64,000 nucleotides of DNA from Euonymus europaeus (taxonomy: Eukaryota; Streptophyta; Magnoliopsida; Celastrales; Celastraceae), in contig OY756966.1 of the NCBI GenBank assembly GCA_963580455.1, positions 12,651,001 through 12,715,000 on the forward strand, written 5' to 3'. Below the pieces are notes generated by a model, which saw only the letters and a program-made list of their open reading frames with translations, ran no database searches and had not been told where the DNA came from. This document shows, one piece after another, positions 1-9,900 of the stretch. The position numbers and the translations under genes are program-made. Numbering within the stretch: position 1 is the stretch's first letter; every line of letters starts with the position of its first letter.

Positions 1-1
1 A

Positions 2-334
2 CCATTTGAGATCTTGGAGAGAGTAGGGAGTTTGGCTTATAGGTTGGCATTGCCACCACAGTTGTCCGGAGTTCATGGTGTATTTCATGTTTCTATGTTA
101 CGGAGGTATCATCGGGATCCCTCCCATATTATTGATTGGTCGACTCTGGAGATTGGAGAGGATGCTACTTATGAGGTACGTCCGGTTCAGATTTTGGATA
201 GCCAGATACGGAGATTACGTTCGAAGACCATACCCTTAGTTAAGGTGTTATGGCAGCATTATGGAGTTCAGGAGGCTACCTGGGAGGTAGAGTCAGATAT
301 GCGGGAGCGCTATTCAGACTTGTTTACGACCTAG
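2..334 (+). CDS. Pol C-terminus (end of integrase with chromodomain-like tail), partial
   Basis: This is an open frame entering from the left edge and ending at TAG 332-334, about 110 codons. The visible protein begins PFEILERVGSLAYRLALP, passes through GVFHVSMLRRY and PVQILD, and ends in a KVLWQHYGVQEATWE segment followed by MRERYSDLF. In plant chromoviruses the first part follows the integrase GPF/Y module. The VLW-x-EATWE-x-M-x-YPELF tail is the chromodomain-like module that Tekay-clade integrases carry at their extreme C-terminus, where it is thought to guide integration toward heterochromatin. No stop or frameshift is seen in the part present. The start codon and catalytic core are outside the window. 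Confidence 0.85.
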   Translation, partial: PFEILERVGSLAYRLALPPQLSGVHGVFHVSMLRRYHRDPSHIIDWSTLEIGEDATYEVRPVQILDSQIRRLRSKTIPLVKVLWQHYGVQEATWEVESDMRERYSDLFTT

Positions 335-421
335 GTATTTTTCGTATTTTATACTAATTATTTTACCTTTGAGTACTTAATAATTACCCTTTAGGTAATT
401 TCGAGGACGAAATTGTTTTCT

Positions 422-434
422 AAGGGGGGGAGGA
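422..434 (+). other. Polypurine tract
   Basis: A purine-only run (aaggggggg followed by agga) lies directly against the TGTAAT start of the LTR. In LTR retrotransposons this position holds the primer for plus-strand DNA synthesis. Confidence 0.85.
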
Positions 435-1002
435 TGTAATATCCCGAACCCAAAATTTTAAAAAAAATATAATAATTTTTCAAATTTAATATTTTTAATA
501 AATACTACATATTATTAGAAAAATATAGGCGCAAGAATCACTGAAATCGGAGTTGAATTGGATTTGTTACGAATTATGGAAGCTTTAAGTAAATATAGGG
601 AAAGACGAAGGGCAAAATGGTAATTTACCAGAAAATCTGGCATATACCAGATTTTCCAGTGGGTTTCCGGCAGTAGCAACGTAAGAGAGAGAGATGGGAG
701 AATTTTGAATGGGTTTTTCGTGTTTGTGGTCCGATTGGGGCAAGTGAGGTATCAAATTGAAGCTTGTGGAGAGAGGAGCAAAACCCAACCGGAATCGTCG
801 TCATCGGACCACCGTAGACGGCGGAATCAGGCGGCGAAGTTTCGGTTTTTCAAAATTTCAAAGCTCGATCCCGGTCGATTCAGTAGGAATTTTGGAACGA
901 GGCAGGTACCATTAGATTTCTGTTGTTGTGGGCTTCATTTTGATGTAGGAGTGACCGGAAACTTTCGCCGGAAAAGTGGATTCCGGCGACCGGCCGGCCG
1001 AG

Positions 1003-1173
1003 TTGACTTAGCTCCGGCGAGTTGACTCGGGTTTGACCGAGTTGACCCGTTGACTCGGGTTTGACCCGTTTTGATTGGGTTGACCCGGTTTGACTATTTG
1101 ACCCGGTTTGACCGTGGACTATTTGACCGTTGACTTTTAGGTTGACTTTTGGTTGACTTTTACGTATTTTGAC
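1003..1173 (+). promoter_or_regulatory. Cluster of TTGAC (W-box-core) motifs in LTR 1
   Basis: About fifteen copies of TTGAC occur in 171 bp, most as TTGACC, TTGACT or TTGACTTTT, in phrases such as gggtttgacccg. TTGAC(C/T) is the core of the W-box bound by plant WRKY factors. The LTR at 3026-5054 keeps the cluster with about twelve copies. Regulatory function is inferred; the block may simply be a minisatellite. Confidence 0.5.
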
Positions 1174-1469
1174 TGTCTTGTATACGTATCCGTATTTTGA
1201 TGCAGGAGGTTGATTTGGAGTTTTCAGACGTATTACGGATTAGCTTAGACGACATTTCAGGTAGGGATTCTGCCCTAGTTCTTATTTGGGGTTCCGGGGG
1301 TTCCGTATTCGACGGACTCCTATTTGTCTATTGGTGTGAAATTCCCGGAGGTTGGGAATTTCTCTGTTTATACTCTTATCTGATTTATTTCCGCAATTGC
1401 AATATGTTATGATTATATGTGGTTGTTTTGGAGGTATATGTACGACTGACAGTATTTTTGTGTCTCTTG

Positions 1470-1613
1470 CGGGCCCACTATCCTGGTGGGGCCCACTTAT
1501 CCTCTTGTGGGGGCCACTATCCTGATGGGTCCCACCTATCCTCTCGTGGGGCCCACTATCCTGGTGGGGCTCACTTATCCTTTTGTGGGCGCATATCCAT
1601 TGGTGGGGCCCAC
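1470..1613 (+). repeat. GGGCCCAC/TATCC tandem repeat in LTR 1
   Basis: Imperfect units of about 20 bp, each built of GTGGGGCCCAC followed by TATCC, repeat six to seven times. GTGGGGCCCAC contains both class I (GGNCCCAC) and class II (GTGGNCCC) TCP transcription-factor consensus sites. The same block, with its own unit changes, sits in the second LTR. Confidence 0.6.
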
Positions 1614-2660
1614 CTCCTGATGTCTGGTTTTATCCTCGAGAGTCCGGATAGGATTCCATTATGATGATCTTCTATGATTTGTGAGATTATGGAGGGATGA
1701 TTTGTAGAGCGTGGGACCCACATCGGGCAACCCAGCTTACTGGATGATTTATCGATGGTTTTGATCGGGTACGTACCTGGAGACCGGATTGAGGTGAGGT
1801 ACATCCTAGGGGACGCTCTTCGATGTAGGCGATGCTATCGAGTACCTGATGTAGGCTCGATCCTCATCCAATCTGGGGAGTACCTGGACTGGGAGACACC
1901 TTGCGGGGATCAGGGTGGGTCCAGTGGAGGATTTTCTGTTTTTATGTGGATATGAGTTGATACGGATTTGAGTTGATATGGATTTGAGTTGGATTATGGT
2001 TGAGTACTGATTTGAGAGTTGTACTTGAGGATGGTAGTGGTGGAACCTACTCGGTATCTATCCTACGGATTGACTGATTGTGATGAGATGTGATGTGTAT
2101 CACTTATGGTTTCTCTGTATGTATTCTATATCATACTGACTTTCTTACTTTATCTCTGATTTACTGGAGTTCGGTGATACGGGAGTGTATCACTATTTGA
2201 GTTTCCTGTTCATTTCACATACATCTTGAGCTTTTACTTTCCGTTTATTCTGTTGATTGATATTCCTCTATATCCCTACTGAGCTTCGTGGCTCATCCCT
2301 TTCATTCATATGTTTTCAGGTGAGATAGCCGGAGTGGATGATCAGCGCAGGGATGTGTGAGGCGTGATGTAGCTGGTGTGGGGATGTTGTGTCTGTCTTT
2401 AGTATCTGTTTTTTCATATTTATGATATTTGGATTTTTCCGCTGTAGACTCTAGATTGCAGATTACATTATGTTTGGAGTATTTGAGATTATGGTTGAGA
2501 TTTATATATATATACATATATATATATGTGAGATTACTTATGCAGTGTTTGGGTAGTTTGGGGTGTAAATCCGGTTCGGGGAACGGAGGAGTTCCCTGCC
2601 GGTCACGTCTCTGGGATTCATGGGTGCTCATCTGCACCTATCTGGGAAAGGGGCGTGACA

Positions 2661-2927
2661 TTGGCATTGCCACCACAGTTGTCCGGAGTTCATGGTGTGT
2701 TTCATGTTTTTATGTTACGGAGGTATCATCGGGATCCCTCGCATATTATTGATTGGTCGACTCTGGAGATTGGAGAGGATGCTACCTATGAGGTACGTCC
2801 GGTTCAGATTTTGGATAGCCAGATACCCTTGGTTAAGGTGTTATGGAAGCATTATGGAGTTCAGGAGGCTACTTGGGAGGTGGAGTCTGATATGCGGGAG
2901 CGCTATCCCGACTTGTTTACGACATAG
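2661..2927 (+). pseudogene. Deleted pol C-terminus between two LTRs
   Basis: This fragment starts immediately after LTR 1 and matches the segment at 44-334 almost base for base, reading LALPPQLSGVHGVFHV to MRERYPDLF and TAG 2925-2927. It lacks everything upstream in gag-pol. Compared with the copy at 1-334 it also lacks 24 bp (eight codons, in frame) after LDSQI; ATAC flanks the lost segment on both sides in the longer copy. It cannot be expressed as an integrase. It is the 3' scrap of an element whose interior was deleted. Confidence 0.88.
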
Positions 2928-3025
2928 GTATTCTTCTGATTTAGAGTAATTATTTTACTGTTGACCACTTAATAAATACCTTTCATATAATTTCGAGGAC
3001 GAAATTGTTTTCTAAGGGGGGAGGA
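2928..3025 (+). other. 3' untranslated region and polypurine tract before LTR 2
   Basis: This carries the same tttcgaggacgaaatt phrase as the first copy, then the purine tract aaggggggagga (3014-3025) directly before the LTR at 3026. The layout matches 335-434, showing that the two internal 3' ends are homologous. Confidence 0.8.
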
Positions 3026-3251
3026 TGTAATATCCCGAACCCAAATTAAAAAAAATATAATAAATTTTCAAATTTGATATTTTTAATAAATACTACATAT
3101 TATTAGAAAAATATAGGCACAAGAATCACCGAAATCGGAGTTGTTACAAATTTTGGAAGATTATGTAATTAAGATGTAAAGAATAGGGCAAAATCGTCAT
3201 TTCATCGGAAATCTGGTTTAAACCAGATTTCTCTGGTGTGCAGCCGCTGCC

Positions 3252-3290
3252 GAGAGAGAGAGAGGGGGGGGGGGGAGAGAGAGAAGAAGA
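3252..3290 (+). repeat. GA/G purine microsatellite in LTR 2
   Basis: A (GA)n run, a run of about a dozen G and another (GA)n run occupy 39 bp. The matching site in LTR 1 (about 683-696) has only a short GA run, so the tract expanded after the two LTRs separated. Confidence 0.85.
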
Positions 3291-3594
3291 TTTTGTTCGT
3301 TTGACGTCCGATTGAGGTGTGTAAGGTATCAAATCGAAGCTCGTGGTGAGAGGAGCAAAACCCAAGTGGAATCATCGCCATCGGACCACCGTAGACGACG
3401 AACTCAGGCGGCGAAGTTTCGGTTTTTCAAGATTTCAAAGTTAGATCCCCGTCGATTCAGTAGGAGTTTCGGAAGGAGACAGGTACCAATGGATTGTCAT
3501 CTTAAGAGCTTTAATTTGATATATGGTTCGCCGAAAAAAGTCGCCGGAATCGTCAGCTCCGGCGACGGTAGTGGCGGTGACACTGTTCATCGGG

Positions 3595-3725
3595 TTGACC
3601 CGAGTTGACTTTGACCGGCTTTGACTTTTTGACCCAAGTTGAGTATTTGACCCGAGTTGACTATTTGACCCGGTTTGACCGATGACTTTTACTAGGGTTG
3701 ACCGTTGACTTTTCCGTATTTTGAC
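3595..3725 (+). promoter_or_regulatory. TTGAC (W-box-core) cluster in LTR 2
   Basis: About twelve TTGAC motifs in 131 bp form the counterpart of the LTR 1 cluster. The number and spacing differ, showing gain or loss of units, while the core is kept. Confidence 0.5.
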
Positions 3726-3990
3726 AGTGTTGGGTATACATATTCGTATTTTGATGTAGGATGTTGATTTGAGGATTTTGGATTGGGATTTCGGACGTAC
3801 TACGAATTAGCGTAGTCGACATTTCAGGTAGGGATTCTGCCCTACTTCTTATTTGGGGTTCCGGGGATTCCGTATTCGACGGACCCCTATTTGTCTATTG
3901 GTGTGAAATTCCCGGAGGTTGGGAATTTATCTGTTTCTACTCTTATTTGATTTATTTCCGCAATTGCAATTTTGTTCATCGTATCTCTTG

Positions 3991-4120
3991 CGGGGCCCAC
4001 TATCCTGGTGGGGCCAACTTATCCTTCTGTGGGGCCACTTATCCTCCTGTGGGGCCCACCTATCCTTCTGTGGGGCCCACTTATCCTCCTGGTGGGGCCA
4101 CATCCATTGGTGGGGCCCAC
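3991..4120 (+). repeat. GGGCCCAC/TATCC tandem repeat in LTR 2
   Basis: About six imperfect units of GTGGGGCCCAC plus TATCC, equivalent to 1470-1613. Individual units differ between the LTRs. Confidence 0.6.
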
Positions 4121-5054
4121 CTCCTGATGTTTGTTTTTCTCGAGAGTCCGGATAGGACTTCATTATGATGATCTTCTGTGATTTGTGAGATTATCGATGG
4201 TTTTGATCGGGTACGTATCTGGAGACCGAATTGAGGTGAGGTACATCCTAGGGGACGCTCTTCGATGTAGGCGATGTTATCGAGTACCTGATGTAGGCTC
4301 GATCCTCATCCAATCTAGGGAGTATCTGGACTGGGAGACACCTTGCGGGGATCAGGGTGGATCCAGGGGAGGATTTTCTGGTGTTATGTGGATTTGAGTT
4401 GATATGGATCTGGTTGATATGGATTTGAGTTGGATTATGATTGAGTACTGATTTGAGAGTTGTATTTGAGGATGGTAGTCGTGGTGCCTACTCGGTATCT
4501 ACCCTACGGATTGACTGATTGTGATGAGATGTGATGTGTATCATTTATGGTTTCTCTGTATGTATTCTATATCTTACAGACTTTGTTACTTTATCTCTGA
4601 TTTACTGGAGTTCGGTGGTACGGGAGTGTATCACTATTTGAGTTTCCTGTTCATTTTGCATACATCTTGAGTTCTACTTTCCGTTTATTCTGAAGATCGA
4701 TATTTCTCCATATCCCTACTAAGCTTTGTAGCTCACCCCTTTCATTCACATGTTTTCAGGTGAGATAGCCGGAGTGGATGATCAGCGCAGGGATGCGTGA
4801 GGCGCGATGTAGCTGGTGTGGAGATGATTTGTGTGTCTGTAGTATCTGTGTTTCGTATCTTTGATGTTTTGGATTTTCCGCTGTAGACACTGGTTTGTAT
4901 TATGACATTTATATATACATGTGACATTATTTATGTAGTGTTTGGGTAGATATTGGGTTTAAATCCGGTTCGGGGAACGGAGGAGTTCCCTGCCGGTCAC
5001 GTCTCTGGGATTCATGGGTGCTCATCTACACCTATCTGGGAGAGTGGCGTGACA

Positions 5055-6953
5055 ATACATCAAAGCCATTAATTATAAGTGCATAAGTAAATGAAAAGCT
5101 TAATTGATTAATCTTCTGTGATAACTAATTCCCGTCACATGAGCATCTTCTTCATTGATCTACGACGACACCATCAACTCCTAGCTCAGCATAATCATCT
5201 AAGAATTCAATACCTGCATCACGGAACATAGTGAGCCGAGGCCCAACAAGTAATACTTATGCATGAATGCACATGAACCTCATTATTAGTAAAACAGTTA
5301 GCCATTTAAATCCTTTTTCCAGTACTCGAGCCCTTAACCTAGGTAAACTGCTACAGAGCAACCGGTCGGGATTTTTCTTTAATTAGGCGTTCTACCGAAG
5401 AACACTTTCCAGTCAAAACTCGTTTTTATTTTCATTTTCATTTCCGATGTACCTCAACCTTAACCTTTCCATACACCCTCCCTGTAGCAGTGATACCTGG
5501 TTCGTAAAAACATCTTTTTCCTTAAACCGAACTTTTCCTTTCCACGTAATGCAATGCATCGTGCTTATGAACAATAATTAATATATCAGTAAATTATATG
5601 CAACACATCACCTTCAAGAACACCAAAACTATCACCATATTCAATTCAAGCATATAACCGTACACATCACATTTTACAGAGAATAACATAACAGTTTTGT
5701 CATCCAGTCATGGTAACCAAACAGCACATATAGCTATAACATAAATAAATCATTTATATCACAGTTCACATTTATTCATGTCATCACCAATTCGATCTCA
5801 TGAAAACATCTCATCAGTACAAACTATCATCATACACAGTCAAATAGACATCACAATCGGTACAAATAATATCACATAAAATTCACAAATCACAAAGTTC
5901 CGTAATACAGTTGAGTACTACTTACCTTAATGTGTTCCCGTAAGTTCCTAATATTTTTGACTATCGAAATTGGTCCCTGAAATTCATAATTATACCTAAA
6001 GTCATTAACGTTTATTCTTATTATGTCTAGTTAATTAATTTAAAAACTTAAGTGATAGGTTCCTAATACCCATATAATATCCATAATCACTTATTAGTAT
6101 TCTTATTTTTAATCAATTCATTTTATCTATACCATTAACATTAATTAATACAATTAAAATTAATCAATCTAAATAATCACAACCGGGTCAGGCAGACCCG
6201 GTCGCTCTTCTTCTTCTTCTTCGCACGAGAGAATCTGATAGACCCGCCAGGTTTTGTTAACGGGTCGTCGCCTATGGTGGTGCGGTGGAGGTCACGAACT
6301 GCCTTAATCGACAGATGGAGGAACGGCGAGTTTAGTGCTGGTTTTGTTTACCTGAGAGGTTACCGGACGTGGGCTTCAAAGTCCTCAGCCCCGAGATCTT
6401 CCATGCCATTGTTGAGAACTTAAACCAGCTTCGTTCTTTCCGAAAATGACATGAATGGTTTCGTCTCGTCCTTCTCATGCTACCCGTTTCTCGATTCATC
6501 GCCGGAGCAGGGATTTCGATTTCCGTCCGCCGCCTCCTCCTTCTCTTTCGTAAATTTATTTTTCTTTTCTTTTTTTATTTAGGTTTTCTTGATTTCTGTG
6601 CAGATATCCGTATATTTATATATTAAAATTATATTATTAGCCTTTTACTATTGTGTCCCTACCCTTCCACGTTATTTGTCAAATAGTCCTATTAAATTTA
6701 CAATTTTGCCATTAACTTATCTATCTCCTAACTCCTAAAATTCACATCAATTTCATCCTAACTCCGTCCCGATGATCTTTATGCACATAATTTTCTATTT
6801 ATCGTATAGAATTTAATAAAAAATAGTTTGATTCTATTTAATTTCAAACGTCTTAAAACACTCTGAATTATTACGATCCTATTTAACACCTATAATTGTC
6901 ATATGTCACTCGTACTCTATTTTGTACGCTATTTGAAGATTCGGGGTGTTACA
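5055..6953 (-). repeat. Minus-strand LTR-like block, probably a solo LTR
   Basis: On the minus strand this block begins TGTAACACCCCGAATCTTC at 6953, a classic start of plant Ty3/gypsy LTRs, directly against satellite sequence. Further along the minus strand are a (GAA)n leader-like tract (about 6206-6224) and the phrase gggcctcggctcactatg followed by tgcagg, which mirrors the splice-acceptor-like part of LTR 1. No coding sequence, PBS or polypurine tract is attached. The left edge is uncertain: the plus strand reads TGACAATACATC at 5050, overlapping the end of LTR 2, so the element may start at 5050 or a few bases later. The family differs from LTR 1 and 2. Confidence 0.6.
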
Positions 6954-9900
6954 TGTGCACTTCTTGTTGTTGCATTATTTCCAAATTTACTAGTATGCAC
7001 TTGGAATATTGTTTTCTTGCCAAAAGACCCACTTCCCTTCCCAAATGCATAAAATCATTAAAAGCTCATCCCTGTAGAGAGTTGAGCAATTTTGACCTAT
7101 AAAAGCTACTAGTTGTACACCTTTTATTGTAGTTTTATGTTTAAATTTACACATTAGAGTGTTTTGTTGCTGAAAGACCAACTTTCATTCACAAACATTC
7201 AAAATCATTAAAAGCTCCCCACCTTAAAGAGAACTGAATAATTCCGAACCATCATTCTTCGTAGGTGTGTAATTTTTATTGTTGCTTTATGTCCAGATTT
7301 ACTAGTATACGCTTCGTAAACTATTTTGTTGCCAAAAGATTAACTTTCCTTCCAAAATGTGTAAAATCGTTCAAAACTCCTCCATCGAGAGAGTTGAGCA
7401 ATTATGAACCATCAAACTTGATAGGTGTGCACTTTTTATTGTTGTTTTTTGTCTAAATTTACTAGTATATGCCTCGTAGATTGTTTCATTGTCAAAAGAC
7501 CAACTATCTTTCCCAAATGAGCAAAATCGTTAAAAGCACCTCCGTGGAGAGAGTTGAGCAATTTCAAACCATAAAAGTTGGTAGATGTACTGTTTTTATT
7601 ATTGCTTTATGTCAAAATTTACTAGTATACGCTTCGTAGATTGTTTCATTTCCAAATGATCAATTTTCATTGACAAATGGACGAAACTGTTAAAAGCTCG
7701 TCCATCGAGAGAATTGAAAATTTTCAAACAATCATTCGTTATAGATGTGCACTTTTTATTGTTGCTTTATGTCAAAATTCACTAGTATACGCTTCAGATA
7801 TTGTTTCGTTGCCAAAAGACCGACTTTCATTCACAAATGGGCAAAACTGTTAAAAACTTCACCATAGAAAGAATTGAATAATTCTGAACAATCAACCTTG
7901 ATAGATATGCACTTTTTATTGCTCCTTTATGTCCAAATTTACTAGTATACGATTTGAAGATTGTTTTGTTAACAAAAGACCAACTTTTGTTCACAAATAG
8001 ACAAACCGTTAAAAGCTCCTCTATTGAGAGAAATGAATAATTCCAATCCATCATTCTTGATAGGTGTACACTATTTATTGTCGCTTTATATCTAAATTTA
8101 CATCATAGATTGTTTCATTGCCAAAAGACAAACTTTCATTCACAAATAATCAAAACCGTCAAAAACTCTTCTATGGAGAGAATTGAATAATTATGAACCG
8201 TCAATCTTCATAGGTGTGCACTTTTTATTGTTACTTTATGTCCAAATTTACTAGTACATGCATTGTAGATTGTTTCATTTTCAAAAGACTAATTTTCTTT
8301 CTCAAATGGGAAAAATCGTAAAAGCTCATCCGTGGAGAGAGTTGAGCAATTTCAAACCATCAAAGTGGGTAATATACCATTTTTATTATTGCTTTATGTC
8401 CAAAGTTACTAGTACATGCTTCGTAGATTGTTTCGTTGCCGAAAGATCATTGTTCGTTGACAAATGGACAAAATCGTTAAAAAGCTCGTCCATGAAGAGA
8501 ATTGAATTTTTTTGAATAATCATTCTTGATTGATGTGAACTTTTTATTTTTGCTTTATGTCCAAATTTACTAGTGTACGCTTTGGATATTGTCTTGTAGC
8601 CAAAAGTCCAACTTTGTTTCCCAAATAAAAAAATCGTTAAAAGCTCCTCTAGGGAAAGAGTTCAACAATTCCGAACAATAAAAGATGATAGTTGTGCACT
8701 TTTTATTGTTGATTTATGTCCAAATTTACTAGTATATGCTTCGTAGATTGTTTTGTTGCCAAAAGACCAACTTTCATTCACGAATGGACAAAACGATTAA
8801 AAGCTCCTCATGGAGATAATTGAATAATTCCAAACCATCATTCTTGATAGGTTTCAACTATTTATTGTTGCTTTATGTTCCGTTGCCAAAAGACCAACTT
8901 TCTTTCGCAAATGGTCAAAACCGTTAAAGCTCTTTCATGGAGAGAATTGGATAATTTGGAATGATCATTCTTCATAGGTGTGCACTTCTAATTGTTGATT
9001 TATGTCCAAATTTACTAGTATACGCTTCGTTGCCAAAAAATCAACTTTCTTTCCCAAATGCTCAAAATCCTTAAAATCTCCTTCATGGAGAGAGTTGAGC
9101 AATTTTGAACCATAAAAGTTAATAGGTGTGCACTTTTTATTATTGCTTTATATCCAAATTTACCAGTATACGCTTCGTAGACTGTTTCGTCTTCAAAAGA
9201 CCAACTTTTTTCTCAAATGAGCAAAATCTTTAAGAGTACCTCCGTGGATAGAGTTGGGCAATTACAAACCATCAAAGTTGGTAGAGATACTCTTTTTATT
9301 GTTGCTTTATGTCCAAATTTACTAGTATAAGGTTCGTAGATTATTTTGTTGCCAAAAGATCAACTTTCGTTCACAAATGAACAAAATTGTTAAAAGCTTC
9401 TCTATTGAATGAATTGATTGATTCTGAATCAACATTGTTGATAGATGTGCACTTTTTACTGTTGCTTTATCTCCAAATTTACGAGTATAGGCTTCGTAGA
9501 TTGATCTTTACAAAAGATCAATTTTCTTTCACAAATGGTCAAAACTGTTAAAAGCTCGTTCATCAAGAGAATTGAAATTTTTTGCACAATCGTTCTTTAT
9601 AGATGTCCACTTTTTATTGTTGCTTTATGTCCAAATTTTCTAGTATACACTTCATATATTGTTTCGTTGCCAAAAGACCAACTTTCGTTCGCAAATGGAC
9701 AAAACTGTTAAAGGCTCTTCTATAGAAAAAATTGAATAATTCTGAACAATCAAACTTGATAGATGTCTACTATTTATTGTTGTTTTATATCCAAATTTAC
9801 TAGTATATTGTTTCATTACTAAAAGACTAACTTTCATTAACAAATGGACAAAACCGTTAACAACTCCTCCATGGAGAGAATTGAGTAATTCCAAACCATC

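Larger units (their letters stand above)
1..434 (+). mobile_element. 3' end of internal region of a Tekay-like chromovirus (truncated by window edge)
   Basis: The window opens inside a Ty3/gypsy element. The block holds the C-terminal end of pol (to 334), about 85 bp of untranslated DNA containing the phrase tttcgaggacgaaatt, a G-rich polypurine tract and then the LTR at 435. That order, and the cgaggacgaaat phrase just before the polypurine tract, is typical of plant Tekay/Del chromoviruses. The rest of the element lies left of the window, so its integrity cannot be judged. Confidence 0.85.
435..2660 (+). repeat. LTR 1 of the Tekay-like chromovirus
   Basis: The LTR begins TGTAATATCCCGAACCC after the polypurine tract and ends ...GGCGTGACA, so it has TG...CA termini and is 2226 bp. 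It aligns along nearly its whole length with the LTR at 3026-5054. Both copies share a TTGAC-rich block, a GGGCCCAC repeat block, and a 3' part containing gcttcgtggctcatccc...tttcaggtgagatag that resembles a splice acceptor. Several 60-110 codon open frames inside it are incidental. It serves as 3' LTR for the fragment at 1-434 and could equally be the 5' LTR of the deleted copy that follows. Confidence 0.9.
3026..5054 (+). repeat. LTR 2 of the Tekay-like chromovirus
   Basis: It starts TGTAATATCCCGAACCC and ends ...GGCGTGACA, 2029 bp, and is homologous to LTR 1. It differs by many substitutions and several indels. The segment corresponding to about 900-1000 of LTR 1 is replaced or shortened, the (TA)n tract near the 3' end is contracted, and a purine microsatellite is expanded. 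This much difference suggests an old insertion or two related but separate copies. No 5-bp target duplication can be tested because the left end of the element is outside the window. Confidence 0.88.

Noticed and set aside
705..1025. 106-codon open frame in LTR 1
   Set aside because: It is inside the LTR, and the matching region of LTR 2 is not conserved as a frame.
2302..2752. Overlapping 107- and 111-codon frames at the end of LTR 1
   Set aside because: They read through (TA)n and LTR sequence; the plus-strand one crosses the LTR/pol junction in another frame than the real pol remnant.
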